This document shows positions 35,077 through 43,166 of a stretch of 64,000 nucleotides of DNA, piece by piece (within the stretch, counting starts at the first letter, position 1; each line of letters begins with the position of its first letter). This DNA comes from Bdellovibrionales bacterium GWA1_52_35. Lineage in GTDB: Bacteria; Bdellovibrionota; UBA1018. The notes under the pieces are model-generated. The model was given only the letters and a program-made list of their open reading frames with translations. It did no database searches and was not told the DNA's origin. The translations under genes and the position numbers were made by a program. The DNA is taken from assembly GCA_001769805.1 (NCBI GenBank), contig MEPO01000024.1, positions 23,161-87,160 on the forward strand, written 5' to 3'.

Positions 35077-36413
35077 AGATGACCCCGTGGGGGAGCTCCG
35101 TCGCGAAGGGGGGCAACGTCCTGGCTTCCGAAACGGTACCCGAATTTTACGAAGCCGCTCACGATATTCACTCTTTCGTCCCAAGCGTCCTGGATCGAGG
35201 CAGTTCCGTAAAAACCCTTGGAAAAGAAATGGGCGATTCCGAGTTCCGTGAGTACAGGATGGAGCGTACTCAGTCCGGGCTCGACGCGAATTCCGGCTTC
35301 ACCATTGAAATTGATCTCCCAGAATCGGGAGTACCAGCCTAAGTCGAATCTAAAAAAAGTATCGCGACTGGTGAAATTTCGTCGGTATCCCAGGAGTGCC
35401 TCGGCCGAAAAATGCCGACTAATGAACTGCAAAAAAGAGGGCCCCGCACTCAGTTCCGTTCTTTGCAATAAGTCATTCAGGCGCAGGCCATGTGAGAAGT
35501 TCAGGTTCATGGTCGTAACGGAGTTCATGCGATGTCTCAGCCGGAGCGCGGCTTCCCGGTAAGGACTGGGGGGAAGCGTCTCCAGAACTCCCTGGCGTCG
35601 CGAGTACTGAATGACATCAAATGCGGTGAGATTGACAGTTGAGGATCGTCCCTTCAGCCACTCCTGGAACCAGGAAAGTGACGCGAATTGCAAATAACTT
35701 CGAGGAACAAAATCAAAATTGAAAAGTCCGGTCACCGAATTGGGACTTTTCCAGCGGTAGACGAAATGGTTCGCCCAGAAGAGTCGATCCGTGTGACCGC
35801 TGACCCTCTGAACCACAGCTGCATTGTTCATGTAAAAATAGGTGGATTCACCTGGCTTCGGCTGCAGGACAGCATAAGCACCCAAGACCTGCGAATCGGG
35901 ATTGTACTGAAGAGACGTTTGATCGGGGCGCTCCGGATTGTAGCCGCCGAAAACAGAAGCACGGAAGGTGGGACTCCAGCGCAGGCCCGCTTCCGCGCCA
36001 TCCACATGGACAGGGCCAGCTTCTGAAACCGGAAAGCGGCCGATTATTCCATACAGAGGGCCTCGGTTATTGGGAAGCGCGATGGAGAGTTGGCGGGCTT
36101 GAAAAGTGTTCTTCGACGTGAGCAGCAGGCGCTCTCGGTCCAGTTTGTCAAAAAAATCATTTTTGTCCCGCAAATCAATTGTCGTTTCGACCTTGGAGTC
36201 ACCTAGATCGGAAATCCTGTAAAAAAGCCGGGCGGAAGCCGTCAGGAAATCATTGCTGGTCTGGCCGTCGGAAGCATGGGCAAAAGTTTCTTTGGAGACA
36301 AACCCACCGGAAGTGATCCGGCCGTAGTAGGTCGCGGCCCGTGCTTGGGGTGATATCACAAGTTGAGTTGCAAGCACTGCGAAGGGCAGTGCTCTTTTTA
36401 AAAGTGTTCTCAA
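35073..36413 (-). CDS. outer-membrane beta-barrel (porin of a porin-cytochrome conduit)
   Basis: 446 residues, signal peptide ending QARA. The mature part is a series of about 18-22 amphipathic strands with aromatic girdles (TYYGRITSGGFVSKETF, HFVYRWKSPNSVTGLFNFDF, AEALLGYRRNFTSR, WYSRFWEINFNGEAGI, GFVKFGYRFG). MtrB and OmbB porins hold a multihaem cytochrome through the outer membrane; this protein has the size range for a smaller version but no CXXC as in MtrB's N-terminus. Its place between a b-type membrane protein and the 27-haem cytochrome, with ATGA coupling to the latter, argues for that role. Similarity to known porins cannot be tested here. Confidence 0.8.
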   Translation of the reverse strand: MRTLLKRALPFAVLATQLVISPQARAATYYGRITSGGFVSKETFAHASDGQTSNDFLTASARLFYRISDLGDSKVETTIDLRDKNDFFDKLDRERLLLTSKNTFQARQLSIALPNNRGPLYGIIGRFPVSEAGPVHVDGAEAGLRWSPTFRASVFGGYNPERPDQTSLQYNPDSQVLGAYAVLQPKPGESTYFYMNNAAVVQRVSGHTDRLFWANHFVYRWKSPNSVTGLFNFDFVPRSYLQFASLSWFQEWLKGRSSTVNLTAFDVIQYSRRQGVLETLPPSPYREAALRLRHRMNSVTTMNLNFSHGLRLNDLLQRTELSAGPSFLQFISRHFSAEALLGYRRNFTSRDTFFRFDLGWYSRFWEINFNGEAGIRVEPGLSTLHPVLTELGIAHFFSKGFYGTASIQDAWDERVNIVSGFVKFGYRFGSQDVAPLRDGAPPRGHL

Positions 36414-36459
36414 GTTCTCTCCCGGGCAAGACCGAAGGACAGTCTAAGCGCGGGTGGGT

Positions 36460-37284
36460 TCAATCTGCAACCCGGAATAACAGGGCGGTAACAATATGGA
36501 TGACGGCAATGATATACATGAAGACCGCAAATGGAAGGTGAAAGCTGTGCCAATAGCCCATGACGCTTTGGAACTGCCCGAGGTAGGCCATTCTTCGCTT
36601 TGTTTTTGCATAAAGGCGCAGGTGGTCTCGTATCGGTACGGGAAGTCCCCGGGCTTGCTTGGGCATCCAGAACATCAGGCGGACATCACCCATCAGGGAA
36701 TTCAGAACTGCAGCCGAAATTCCTGCTTCGGACCCGGTATGTTCTGCGGTCGAAACGCCGGCAATCACAAGGGTCTGCTCCTTCAAGTGCTCGAAAGTTT
36801 TCAGAGAGTTTTCATGCAAGAGGAGCTCTTTTTCAAGTTCCGCTGTTTGTGAAACAATCTGTGTGAAAAAGTACCGTCCAATGATCCCGCTGGAAAAGGA
36901 CACGACCATGCACCAGAAGCTCATAGCAACCAGTCCGCCAATTTTGAAATTCGTATGAAAAAGAATGAAGGTCGGTCCGACCAGGCCGCAGAAAATATGA
37001 AAGTCCAGCCAGCCCGGAAATTTTCCGAGCTTTCGGAGAGGGGACCAGCGCTTTTTTATGACGTAAAGATTGGTCAGGAGCATGAGGCCAAACCCCGTCC
37101 ACCCATACCAGAGACTGATCGTCTTTCCGGGGTCTGGAGCGAGGTTCAGATTTTTGAATTGAGGAAGATTCTCTTTCAATAGGGCGAAGAAACTCACGAA
37201 CGTATTGTTATTCAAAGCGTACGATTCCCAGGCCAGCGCAATCAAAATCAGGACCCAGAGTCGGGTGTAGTTTTTCAGGTTCAT
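36460..37284 (-). CDS. inner-membrane b-type-cytochrome-like protein
   Basis: 274 residues with about five transmembrane helices: near 9-30, 58-78, 93-110, 118-140 and 245-270. His residues sit in helices at haem-like positions: DFHIFCGLVGPTFILFHTNF and YWHSFHLPFAVFMYIIAVIH. A soluble helical stretch (about 145-235) lies between them. The pattern resembles the membrane anchors of b-type cytochromes that pass electrons between quinone and periplasmic c-type haems. Starts 21 bp after the 23-haem lipoprotein. Likely the quinone-linked step, but no family was named with certainty. Confidence 0.75.
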   Translation of the reverse strand: MNLKNYTRLWVLILIALAWESYALNNNTFVSFFALLKENLPQFKNLNLAPDPGKTISLWYGWTGFGLMLLTNLYVIKKRWSPLRKLGKFPGWLDFHIFCGLVGPTFILFHTNFKIGGLVAMSFWCMVVSFSSGIIGRYFFTQIVSQTAELEKELLLHENSLKTFEHLKEQTLVIAGVSTAEHTGSEAGISAAVLNSLMGDVRLMFWMPKQARGLPVPIRDHLRLYAKTKRRMAYLGQFQSVMGYWHSFHLPFAVFMYIIAVIHIVTALLFRVAD

Positions 37285-37305
37285 GGTGATTTCATCATAT
37301 CATCA

Positions 37306-39300
37306 TTAGTGACAGAGACTGCAATTGGCAGAAGGAGTGGCAAATTTCCAGGTGTAATTGGCTGAAGTATGGCACCTGTTGCAATCATAACTGGAATGCT
37401 TGCCCTGGCTCGAATGTTTGAAGCTGGATCCTGCGCGTGCTCCAGTAATTGCGAAGGATCCAGTCGGTGCCCCGTGACAAGTTTTGCAAGTCGTTGTGGC
37501 AGGAATCAGGTTGTGATTGGGGCCTCCCATTGGGTCCGTGGTTGAGGTGGCCCAGCTCGTCCCCCAGCCGGTTTTCACTGCATGGCAACTATCGCAATCA
37601 ATTGACGAAAAGTTGATTCCATTATGAATCATTTTATGTGCTGCCGTGGTTGAAGTGGCGGCAAGAGATCCTGCCGCAGTGGCCAGAGTTTTAACCGGAC
37701 TATTGTTGACATTCAGGAAGCTGGTCCCGGAGAGGTGACAAGTTGTACAGACCGACGCTGTTGTAAGGAGTGCGTGATCGATTTTCCCGCCGGTCCAGCT
37801 GGTGCCGATATTCACTTTATGGCAGATCGCACAGTCCTTGGTCAGATCCAAGGCGTGATCGTAATTATTGATGACAGTGGTGGGACGTTGCGGACTATGG
37901 CAGAGCGAACATGAGGTAGGGGCCGGCGAGTGCGCAAAAGTTCCACCCGTCCAACTGATACCGATATTAGTTTTATGGCAGCCGGTGCAATCGGCCACTC
38001 CCGGATACTGGTGAGACATTTCACCGATCAGGACAGTGGGTTTTTCGCTGAGGTGACAGGTATTGCAGCCTGTGGGAACGGGGGAGTGACTAAAGACCCC
38101 ATCCGTCCAGGTGACGCCTGGTTTTTTATGACAGGCGACGCAATCCCCGGTTCCGGCCAGGGAATGAGAAAAGCTATGGATCACGGCTGTTGGCCGCTTG
38201 GCTTGATGACAGGGGAGGCAGGTTATCAAAGGTATGTTGTTTGCCCCGTGTTTATGCGCAAAAGTGAGATCCGCAGTGGTCTTGGCCGAATGGCAGCCGA
38301 TGCAGTCCTGACCTGCGAAGTGACCTGTGACCAGCGCCCCTGGGGGCGGATATTGGGTGGTACTTGGGCGAGAGGATTCATGGCAGCCGTTGCAGGAGAC
38401 GGGCATCGGAATATTTGTCGGATGCGGGCTTAAGGTGGAGGCGAGCCACGTCTTTCCAGGATCGGTGTGGCAAGCAGAGCAGTCCTGGCCCGTGTAGTGG
38501 GTCGAGGATTTTCGTTCCGCTTCATGGCAAGGGAGACAGGTTCCAAGGGTTTTCCCTGATGAGTCATTATGTTGGAAAGTAAAAATCTCCCCCGTAGAGG
38601 CGGGTACCTGGTGACAGGAAGCGCAATCAGTCGGACTGAAGTGTCCAGTTGCGGTCGAATTCAGCGGCATACGAGTGACGGCGGGACGACTGGTTTCGTG
38701 ACAGCTCAAACAGCCAGTGGGAACGGGGCTGTGGCTGTACACGGAGGGATTGATCCAGGCCTGCGTCGGGGAATGGCAGTCGCTGCAATCCGCACCACTG
38801 GCGTGAGCGGCAGTGGTGGGACGTTGCGGAGCGTGGCAGAGGGAGCACGAGGCAGGTACAGGCGAATGTGAAAAGTTGCCGCCGGTCCAGCTGACGCCGA
38901 GATTATTTTGATGGCAGCCTGAGCAGTCCTGAGAAGGGAAGTGGGTGGATGATTTTCGTTCCGCTTCATGGCAGTTCATGCATGAAACGGGAACGGGATT
39001 GTGACTGTATACAGTGGGGTAGATCCAGGCCTGTCCTGAAGAATGGCAGTTGATGCAGTCCGCCCCATTTCCGTGAACGATAGGTGTTGCATTCAGGTCG
39101 TTCAGTTGAATGTCGGGGGGGCGGTTCTGATCGTGGCAGACGTTACAGCTCTTCTCATTGCCGTAATGAGTGAAGCTGGCCAGGACTCGATTGGGATCAG
39201 TTACTTGCGGCGTTTGAACCCCGAAGCAGCCTTGTAGACCAAAAGGAGCCAAAGAGGAGAAAACAAAAATGAGGAGAACGTGCCATTTCTTTTTCATCAT
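37306..39300 (-). CDS. 23-haem c-type cytochrome lipoprotein
   Basis: 664 residues. Lipobox GLQGC, acylated Cys near residue 25. I count 23 CXXCH motifs; the last, CSLCH, is the C-terminal end of the protein. Most are arranged in a repeat of about 38 residues holding two haems: SHSPVPxxCxxCHxxxRP, about 8-15 residues with a free His, then DCxxCHxxxGxxWxxGxF. The free His residues (SHSP, THF, TAAH) are probable distal ligands. As a lipoprotein it would be attached to the inner or outer membrane facing the periplasm or surface. Overlaps the FAD/ferredoxin gene by ATGA. The repeat type differs clearly from that of the 27-haem protein in the same operon. Confidence 0.93.
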   Translation of the reverse strand: MMKKKWHVLLIFVFSSLAPFGLQGCFGVQTPQVTDPNRVLASFTHYGNEKSCNVCHDQNRPPDIQLNDLNATPIVHGNGADCINCHSSGQAWIYPTVYSHNPVPVSCMNCHEAERKSSTHFPSQDCSGCHQNNLGVSWTGGNFSHSPVPASCSLCHAPQRPTTAAHASGADCSDCHSPTQAWINPSVYSHSPVPTGCLSCHETSRPAVTRMPLNSTATGHFSPTDCASCHQVPASTGEIFTFQHNDSSGKTLGTCLPCHEAERKSSTHYTGQDCSACHTDPGKTWLASTLSPHPTNIPMPVSCNGCHESSRPSTTQYPPPGALVTGHFAGQDCIGCHSAKTTADLTFAHKHGANNIPLITCLPCHQAKRPTAVIHSFSHSLAGTGDCVACHKKPGVTWTDGVFSHSPVPTGCNTCHLSEKPTVLIGEMSHQYPGVADCTGCHKTNIGISWTGGTFAHSPAPTSCSLCHSPQRPTTVINNYDHALDLTKDCAICHKVNIGTSWTGGKIDHALLTTASVCTTCHLSGTSFLNVNNSPVKTLATAAGSLAATSTTAAHKMIHNGINFSSIDCDSCHAVKTGWGTSWATSTTDPMGGPNHNLIPATTTCKTCHGAPTGSFAITGARAGSSFKHSSQGKHSSYDCNRCHTSANYTWKFATPSANCSLCH

Positions 39301-40661
39301 GCCGCCTGTCGCAACGGTTCCCCGAATTTTTTCTCAATTTGAATACCAAGACTCATCAGGAATTTATGCGGCATTTCCGCGCCTGCGAAAACGAAAAGAA
39401 AATGGTTCGAAATGCGTGAGAAGTCTTTGCCTTTTTCATTCAGGACCAATGCGTCCTGATGGATTTCCTTGACGGAGGAATTGTAATGGATCCGGACGCG
39501 TTCTTCCTCGGCGAGACGGAGAATGATTTTTCGGTTCTCCTCGTTGCAGGTGTCGAAGCCTTCGCCGCGGACGAGGACGGTGACGCGATTACCGTATTCA
39601 GCACGAGCCAATTGCTGGGCGGCTTCAACTCCTGCGTTTCCGCCGCCCACCACGGCAATATCTTTGTTTTGATACTGTTCAGCATCGATCAGATTGTAAG
39701 TCACTTTGGGCAGCTCTTCGTTCGGCAAGCCAAGTTTTCTTGGACTGCCCCGTACTCCCATGGCGAGGATCACTTTTTTGGCTGTAATGGTTCCATTATT
39801 TGTCTGTACTTTGAAAAATTCATTCGCCTGTTTTTCGAGACCAAGAAATTTGACGTTTTCCTGCACCTTGAGGCCTGTCTCCTTTCGAATGTCGTTCCAG
39901 AAATTCAGTAATTCCTCTTTGGAAATTTTGTTGTTCCGGAATTTCATCATGCCGGTGATCGGAAGTTCCGCGGGATGGGTCATGACGATTTTCTGACGCG
40001 GAAAATTGTATACCGTCCCGCCGAAACTGTGTTGCTCGATGCAGAGATAGGTTTTTTTCTTATCGATGGCCGTCATAGCCGCAGCGATGCCTGCAGGTCC
40101 GGCTCCCACGATCAGTAGTTCCACGTCCGCCGATCCCTGCGGGAGATTTTTAAGTGCATGTTGGGCCGAGGCGCAGCCCTGCTTGATCGCGTTTCGAATC
40201 AGACCCATGCCCCCGAGTTCGCCGGCGATGTAGAGGCCTGGAACATTGGTTTCGTAATTCCCCGTGATGCGCGGGATGTCCATGCCGCGAGTCTTCGTGC
40301 CAAAGACCAGCGTGATCGCCCCGTTTGGACAGACCGCTTCACATTCACCGTGTCCAACGCAGTGGGAAGGCCCGATCAAAGTTGGTCGGTGATTGACAAG
40401 TTTGAGGACATTGTTTTCCGGGCAGGCACGGGTGCAGGTGCCGCAACCGACACATCTGGCCGCATTGAACTCAGGGTGCAGGCTCATGGGTATTCCGGCG
40501 CGGGCCTCTGATAACAACTTCTTCACCGTATCTTTTCTGGCTTGTTTACTGGCGCGGGCTCTGACCTGCCAGAACCCCAGAAAGAAAACGAGCAAGCTGC
40601 CAAAACCGCCCAGGTGATCCGTAAGCATTGTTAAAAACTCGGTCCAAAGCTCTTGTGGCAC
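39297..40661 (-). CDS. membrane-anchored ferredoxin/FAD oxidoreductase
   Basis: 454 residues from GTG with GAGGA 6 nt upstream. One transmembrane helix (GGFGSLLVFFLGFWQV, about 18-35) precedes a 2[4Fe-4S] ferredoxin domain: first cluster CVGCGTCTRACP, second CVGHGECEAVCP, in which the second Cys is His. A FAD/NAD(P)H domain of the thioredoxin-reductase-like family follows (LLIVGAGPAGIAAA near 180, AVVGGGNAGVEAAQQLA near 330, FVFAGAEMPHKF near 430). No redox-active CxxC as in TrxB. It would feed electrons from NAD(P)H or ferredoxin at the cytoplasmic face into the operon's cytochromes, or take them in the reverse direction. First gene of the operon. Confidence 0.85.
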   Translation of the reverse strand: MPQELWTEFLTMLTDHLGGFGSLLVFFLGFWQVRARASKQARKDTVKKLLSEARAGIPMSLHPEFNAARCVGCGTCTRACPENNVLKLVNHRPTLIGPSHCVGHGECEAVCPNGAITLVFGTKTRGMDIPRITGNYETNVPGLYIAGELGGMGLIRNAIKQGCASAQHALKNLPQGSADVELLIVGAGPAGIAAAMTAIDKKKTYLCIEQHSFGGTVYNFPRQKIVMTHPAELPITGMMKFRNNKISKEELLNFWNDIRKETGLKVQENVKFLGLEKQANEFFKVQTNNGTITAKKVILAMGVRGSPRKLGLPNEELPKVTYNLIDAEQYQNKDIAVVGGGNAGVEAAQQLARAEYGNRVTVLVRGEGFDTCNEENRKIILRLAEEERVRIHYNSSVKEIHQDALVLNEKGKDFSRISNHFLFVFAGAEMPHKFLMSLGIQIEKKFGEPLRQAA

Positions 40662-40706
40662 AAGAAATCCTCAGGCAAATGTTACGAAAATGTGAAGTAC
40701 CTATTT

Positions 40707-40735
40707 ATTGTAGGAATCTTGATTCAAACGGTCAA
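40707..40735 (-). promoter_or_regulatory. sigma-70 promoter of the cytochrome conduit operon
   Basis: On the minus strand: -35 TTGACC (40730-40735; 5 of 6), spacer of exactly 17 bp, -10 TACAAT (40707-40712; 5 of 6). Transcription would begin near 40700, about 39 nt before the GTG at 40661. The rest of the 156-bp divergent region is AT-rich and holds the upstream part of the plus-strand barrel gene, for which I see no clear promoter. Confidence 0.65.
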
Positions 40736-40817
40736 CTTTTAAATTATTGATTAAATATAGTTAGTTACAACTAAATCCGGCGGTGGTCTGGGGTGTGGAA
40801 CCTGCATAGCGCAAACC

Positions 40818-42041
40818 GTGCGAGCTGCTTTCCTGTTTCGAATTGCCCTCGGTTTGCTGCTGGCTTTAGTGACAGCTGTGACGGCTCATGCCTGGGAGTG
40901 GACTCCCGAGTTCCAGAGCCTGACGGAAACTGAACAGTCCGCGCTCGAAGGCCCGGGGCGTTTTGCGAGTGAGTATGCGGCCGATATCCTGTCTTATCTT
41001 AAACCAGCTGATTGGGAATATGAGTGGTTGACGCACTCGCAAGCAATGGATTTGGGGCTCGGGAGTCTGAGCGCGACTCATTTCATGGTCGATAACCGGC
41101 TCAAAATCCATGCCCGGCTGTCCGAACATTTTGAATTTCGATTTCTTCATACGATTGAACAGAATCGCGAACGCGATACTCATCACGAGATTTTTGAAAC
41201 TATCTACTTTCCTGCTGAGAAGTTGGGGTTCAGTTTCTACGGTGAACCCACTCTTTACAAACGCGAAACGGATACAGGACTCGCTTTAATCTACAAACCG
41301 CAGGCGCGGCATGAAATTCGACTCTTCAATACTTTTGTGGATGTAGCGCGTCTCAAAAGATCAGATACACCGGATAATTTCATTGAACCATTTCTGCCCT
41401 ACTCACGCGGCCTGGTGGGGCGTCTCTGGAGTGATCCTGAAGGTGGGCTCAGGAATTTTCTGGAATATGCAGTCCGTTATGAAACCCATACGCGTTGGGT
41501 CTTCCCTGAGCCAGCTCCGGGTTACGAGTACGCCTATTGGAAGGCCTTCGGCGGGGTTTTCGGTTCAAAAACGTTTTCAAAAAACCAAAGCGTGAACCTT
41601 CGAGTCCAATTCGATCGCAAATCGGAAATGCGGCAGTCGGCTTGGCGAACCGACCGGTTGCTGGCGCTGGGTCAAACTGTTTTTCGGAGGATCGGGCCCT
41701 CGCAGAGCTGGGATGTGACAGCAGGTATTTCTTTTTCAGATCGCTGGTGGAGGATGACTGAAGGAAGTGTGGAATACCGAGACTTTCTGCCTCATCTGCT
41801 TTGGTCGAGGAAGGGGTGGACTGTCGGATACCTGAGTACCTGGCATCGGGCCTGGGGGCCTGCAGGTTTGCGAGACCCCCAAGATGATGACGGTCGCTGG
41901 GAAAATCGCCTGAATCTGAGTTATGAATTCAAATTCGGCACGAAAGCCAAACTCGTTCTACTTGTTTCAGGCGATCTGGACCGCGCCTTCACGGACAAAA
42001 GCTGGGATGGAGGCGGCGGCCGGTTCCATATGAATTTCTAA
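40818..42041 (+). CDS. predicted outer-membrane beta-barrel protein
   Basis: 407 residues from GTG; the RBS is weak. Signal peptide ends TAHA. The mature part has amphipathic strands rich in Arg, Glu and aromatics (NRLKIHARLSEHFEFRFLHT, GLALIYKPQARHEIRLFNTF, NLSYEFKFGTKAKLVLLVSG), ending with HMNF, a terminal Phe typical of outer-membrane proteins. It is divergent from the cytochrome operon and convergent with mrpG, so it may be controlled together with the conduit. Substrate unknown. Confidence 0.7.
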   Translation: MRAAFLFRIALGLLLALVTAVTAHAWEWTPEFQSLTETEQSALEGPGRFASEYAADILSYLKPADWEYEWLTHSQAMDLGLGSLSATHFMVDNRLKIHARLSEHFEFRFLHTIEQNRERDTHHEIFETIYFPAEKLGFSFYGEPTLYKRETDTGLALIYKPQARHEIRLFNTFVDVARLKRSDTPDNFIEPFLPYSRGLVGRLWSDPEGGLRNFLEYAVRYETHTRWVFPEPAPGYEYAYWKAFGGVFGSKTFSKNQSVNLRVQFDRKSEMRQSAWRTDRLLALGQTVFRRIGPSQSWDVTAGISFSDRWWRMTEGSVEYRDFLPHLLWSRKGWTVGYLSTWHRAWGPAGLRDPQDDDGRWENRLNLSYEFKFGTKAKLVLLVSGDLDRAFTDKSWDGGGGRFHMNF

Positions 42042-42046
42042 ATCTC

Positions 42047-42391
42047 TCAATCAGGTGAACCCACCGCGGTTTCATCACTTTTCAGCTCGTCGATAATAGT
42101 GCCGTGCCAGAGGGGGATTCCGGTCCGATACGCGGCGCGACCGATCACGTGAGCTGCTACCGGCGCGGTCAGTACGACGAAAATCGTGGTTACGGCAGCC
42201 CTGATCGTGATGCCGAAATCCTGAAAGTGTATGGTGACCGAAAGTAGAATCAGACCCAATCCCAAAGTGCCAGCTTTCGTCGAAGAATGAATTCGTACGT
42301 AAATTTCAGGCATTCGAAGGACACCGAGTGCCGCAATGAATATGAAAAGCGACCCCGCAATCATCATAAACCCTGCGAAAGCATCAATCAT
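42047..42391 (-). CDS. mrpG: Na+/H+ antiporter subunit G
   Basis: 114 residues, three transmembrane helices, with the MrpG/PhaG signature RMPEIYVRIHSSTKAGTLG near residue 27 and the C-terminal helix TAPVAAHVIGRAAY. Part of the inner-membrane Mrp complex. Overlaps mrpF by ATGA. Confidence 0.95.
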   Translation of the reverse strand: MIDAFAGFMMIAGSLFIFIAALGVLRMPEIYVRIHSSTKAGTLGLGLILLSVTIHFQDFGITIRAAVTTIFVVLTAPVAAHVIGRAAYRTGIPLWHGTIIDELKSDETAVGSPD

Positions 42392-42690
42392 CTGTGGGGC
42401 CCTCTTCTCTGTGCCAGATGTAAGGCGTAGCGTGCGAATGCAACCGTTCCCAAGAATGCGATCAAAGCGAGTGCAATGGCCATATCGAGATAAATCGGCT
42501 GTTCGACTGTGATCGAATAGATGCAGACGAATCCAACCACGATAATAGCGGTCAGGTCGAGTGCAACGACCCGGTCCGGAAGTGTCGGACCTCGGGCGAG
42601 ACGGATAAAAACAAAGAACAATGAGAGCGTGAGCAGTAGAAATGAAAGTGATTTGGCGAGACTGAAGAATGATCCAGCGTCGCCACTCAT
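42388..42690 (-). CDS. mrpF: Na+/H+ antiporter subunit F
   Basis: 100 residues, three helices, with FIRLARGPTLPDRVVALDL, the conserved MrpF motif including the functional Asp. Overlaps mrpE and mrpG by 4 nt each. Confidence 0.95.
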   Translation of the reverse strand: MSGDAGSFFSLAKSLSFLLLTLSLFFVFIRLARGPTLPDRVVALDLTAIIVVGFVCIYSITVEQPIYLDMAIALALIAFLGTVAFARYALHLAQRRGPHR

Positions 42691-43166
42691 CTCAACAGCT
42701 CCAGAATACGGTGTTCGAAATCAGATTTTATGTGTCTGCGTACTGATTCAATATTTTTCCCATAAATATACATGGCGTGCATATAGAGGTATTTCCGGTC
42801 CTCGGAAACATCCAGAGTTAAAGTACCTGGCGTCAAAGAAATCAGATTTGCGAGCATTGTTATTTCAAGATCGGTTTTGGCTTCCAGTGGAATTCTAATT
42901 AAACCCGGTCGCATCCGATGCTGAGGGGTGATGATGTCAAACGCCAGACGAAATGACGATTTGGTCAGTTCGAAAATCACGAAAACTATAAAATAGACAA
43001 GCAATCTGGACTTTCGAAAGTAATGTGTGGAGCCCAAAGCCCGGCTCGAGGCCAGAAGAACGCAGTAGCCGATGAAGAACCCAAAGCTCAAAGTGGATAA
43101 ACTCAATTCTCCGGTGATCGCGGCCCAGAAAAACGCGAGAAAAAGATTCCATATGAACAGGATCAT
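42687..43166 (-). CDS. mrpE: Na+/H+ antiporter subunit E
   Basis: 159 residues. Two N-terminal helices (FIWNLFLAFFWAAITGE) and the family-typical region TMLANLISLTPGTLTLDVSE, then YMHAMY. MrpE is needed for full complex assembly. ATGA overlap with mrpD. Confidence 0.94.
   Translation of the reverse strand: MILFIWNLFLAFFWAAITGELSLSTLSFGFFIGYCVLLASSRALGSTHYFRKSRLLVYFIVFVIFELTKSSFRLAFDIITPQHRMRPGLIRIPLEAKTDLEITMLANLISLTPGTLTLDVSEDRKYLYMHAMYIYGKNIESVRRHIKSDFEHRILELLR

Noticed and set aside
37930-38433. Plus-strand 167-codon frame inside the cytochrome operon
   Set aside because: Antisense to the 23-haem gene, whose regular CXXCH pattern proves the minus strand is coding.
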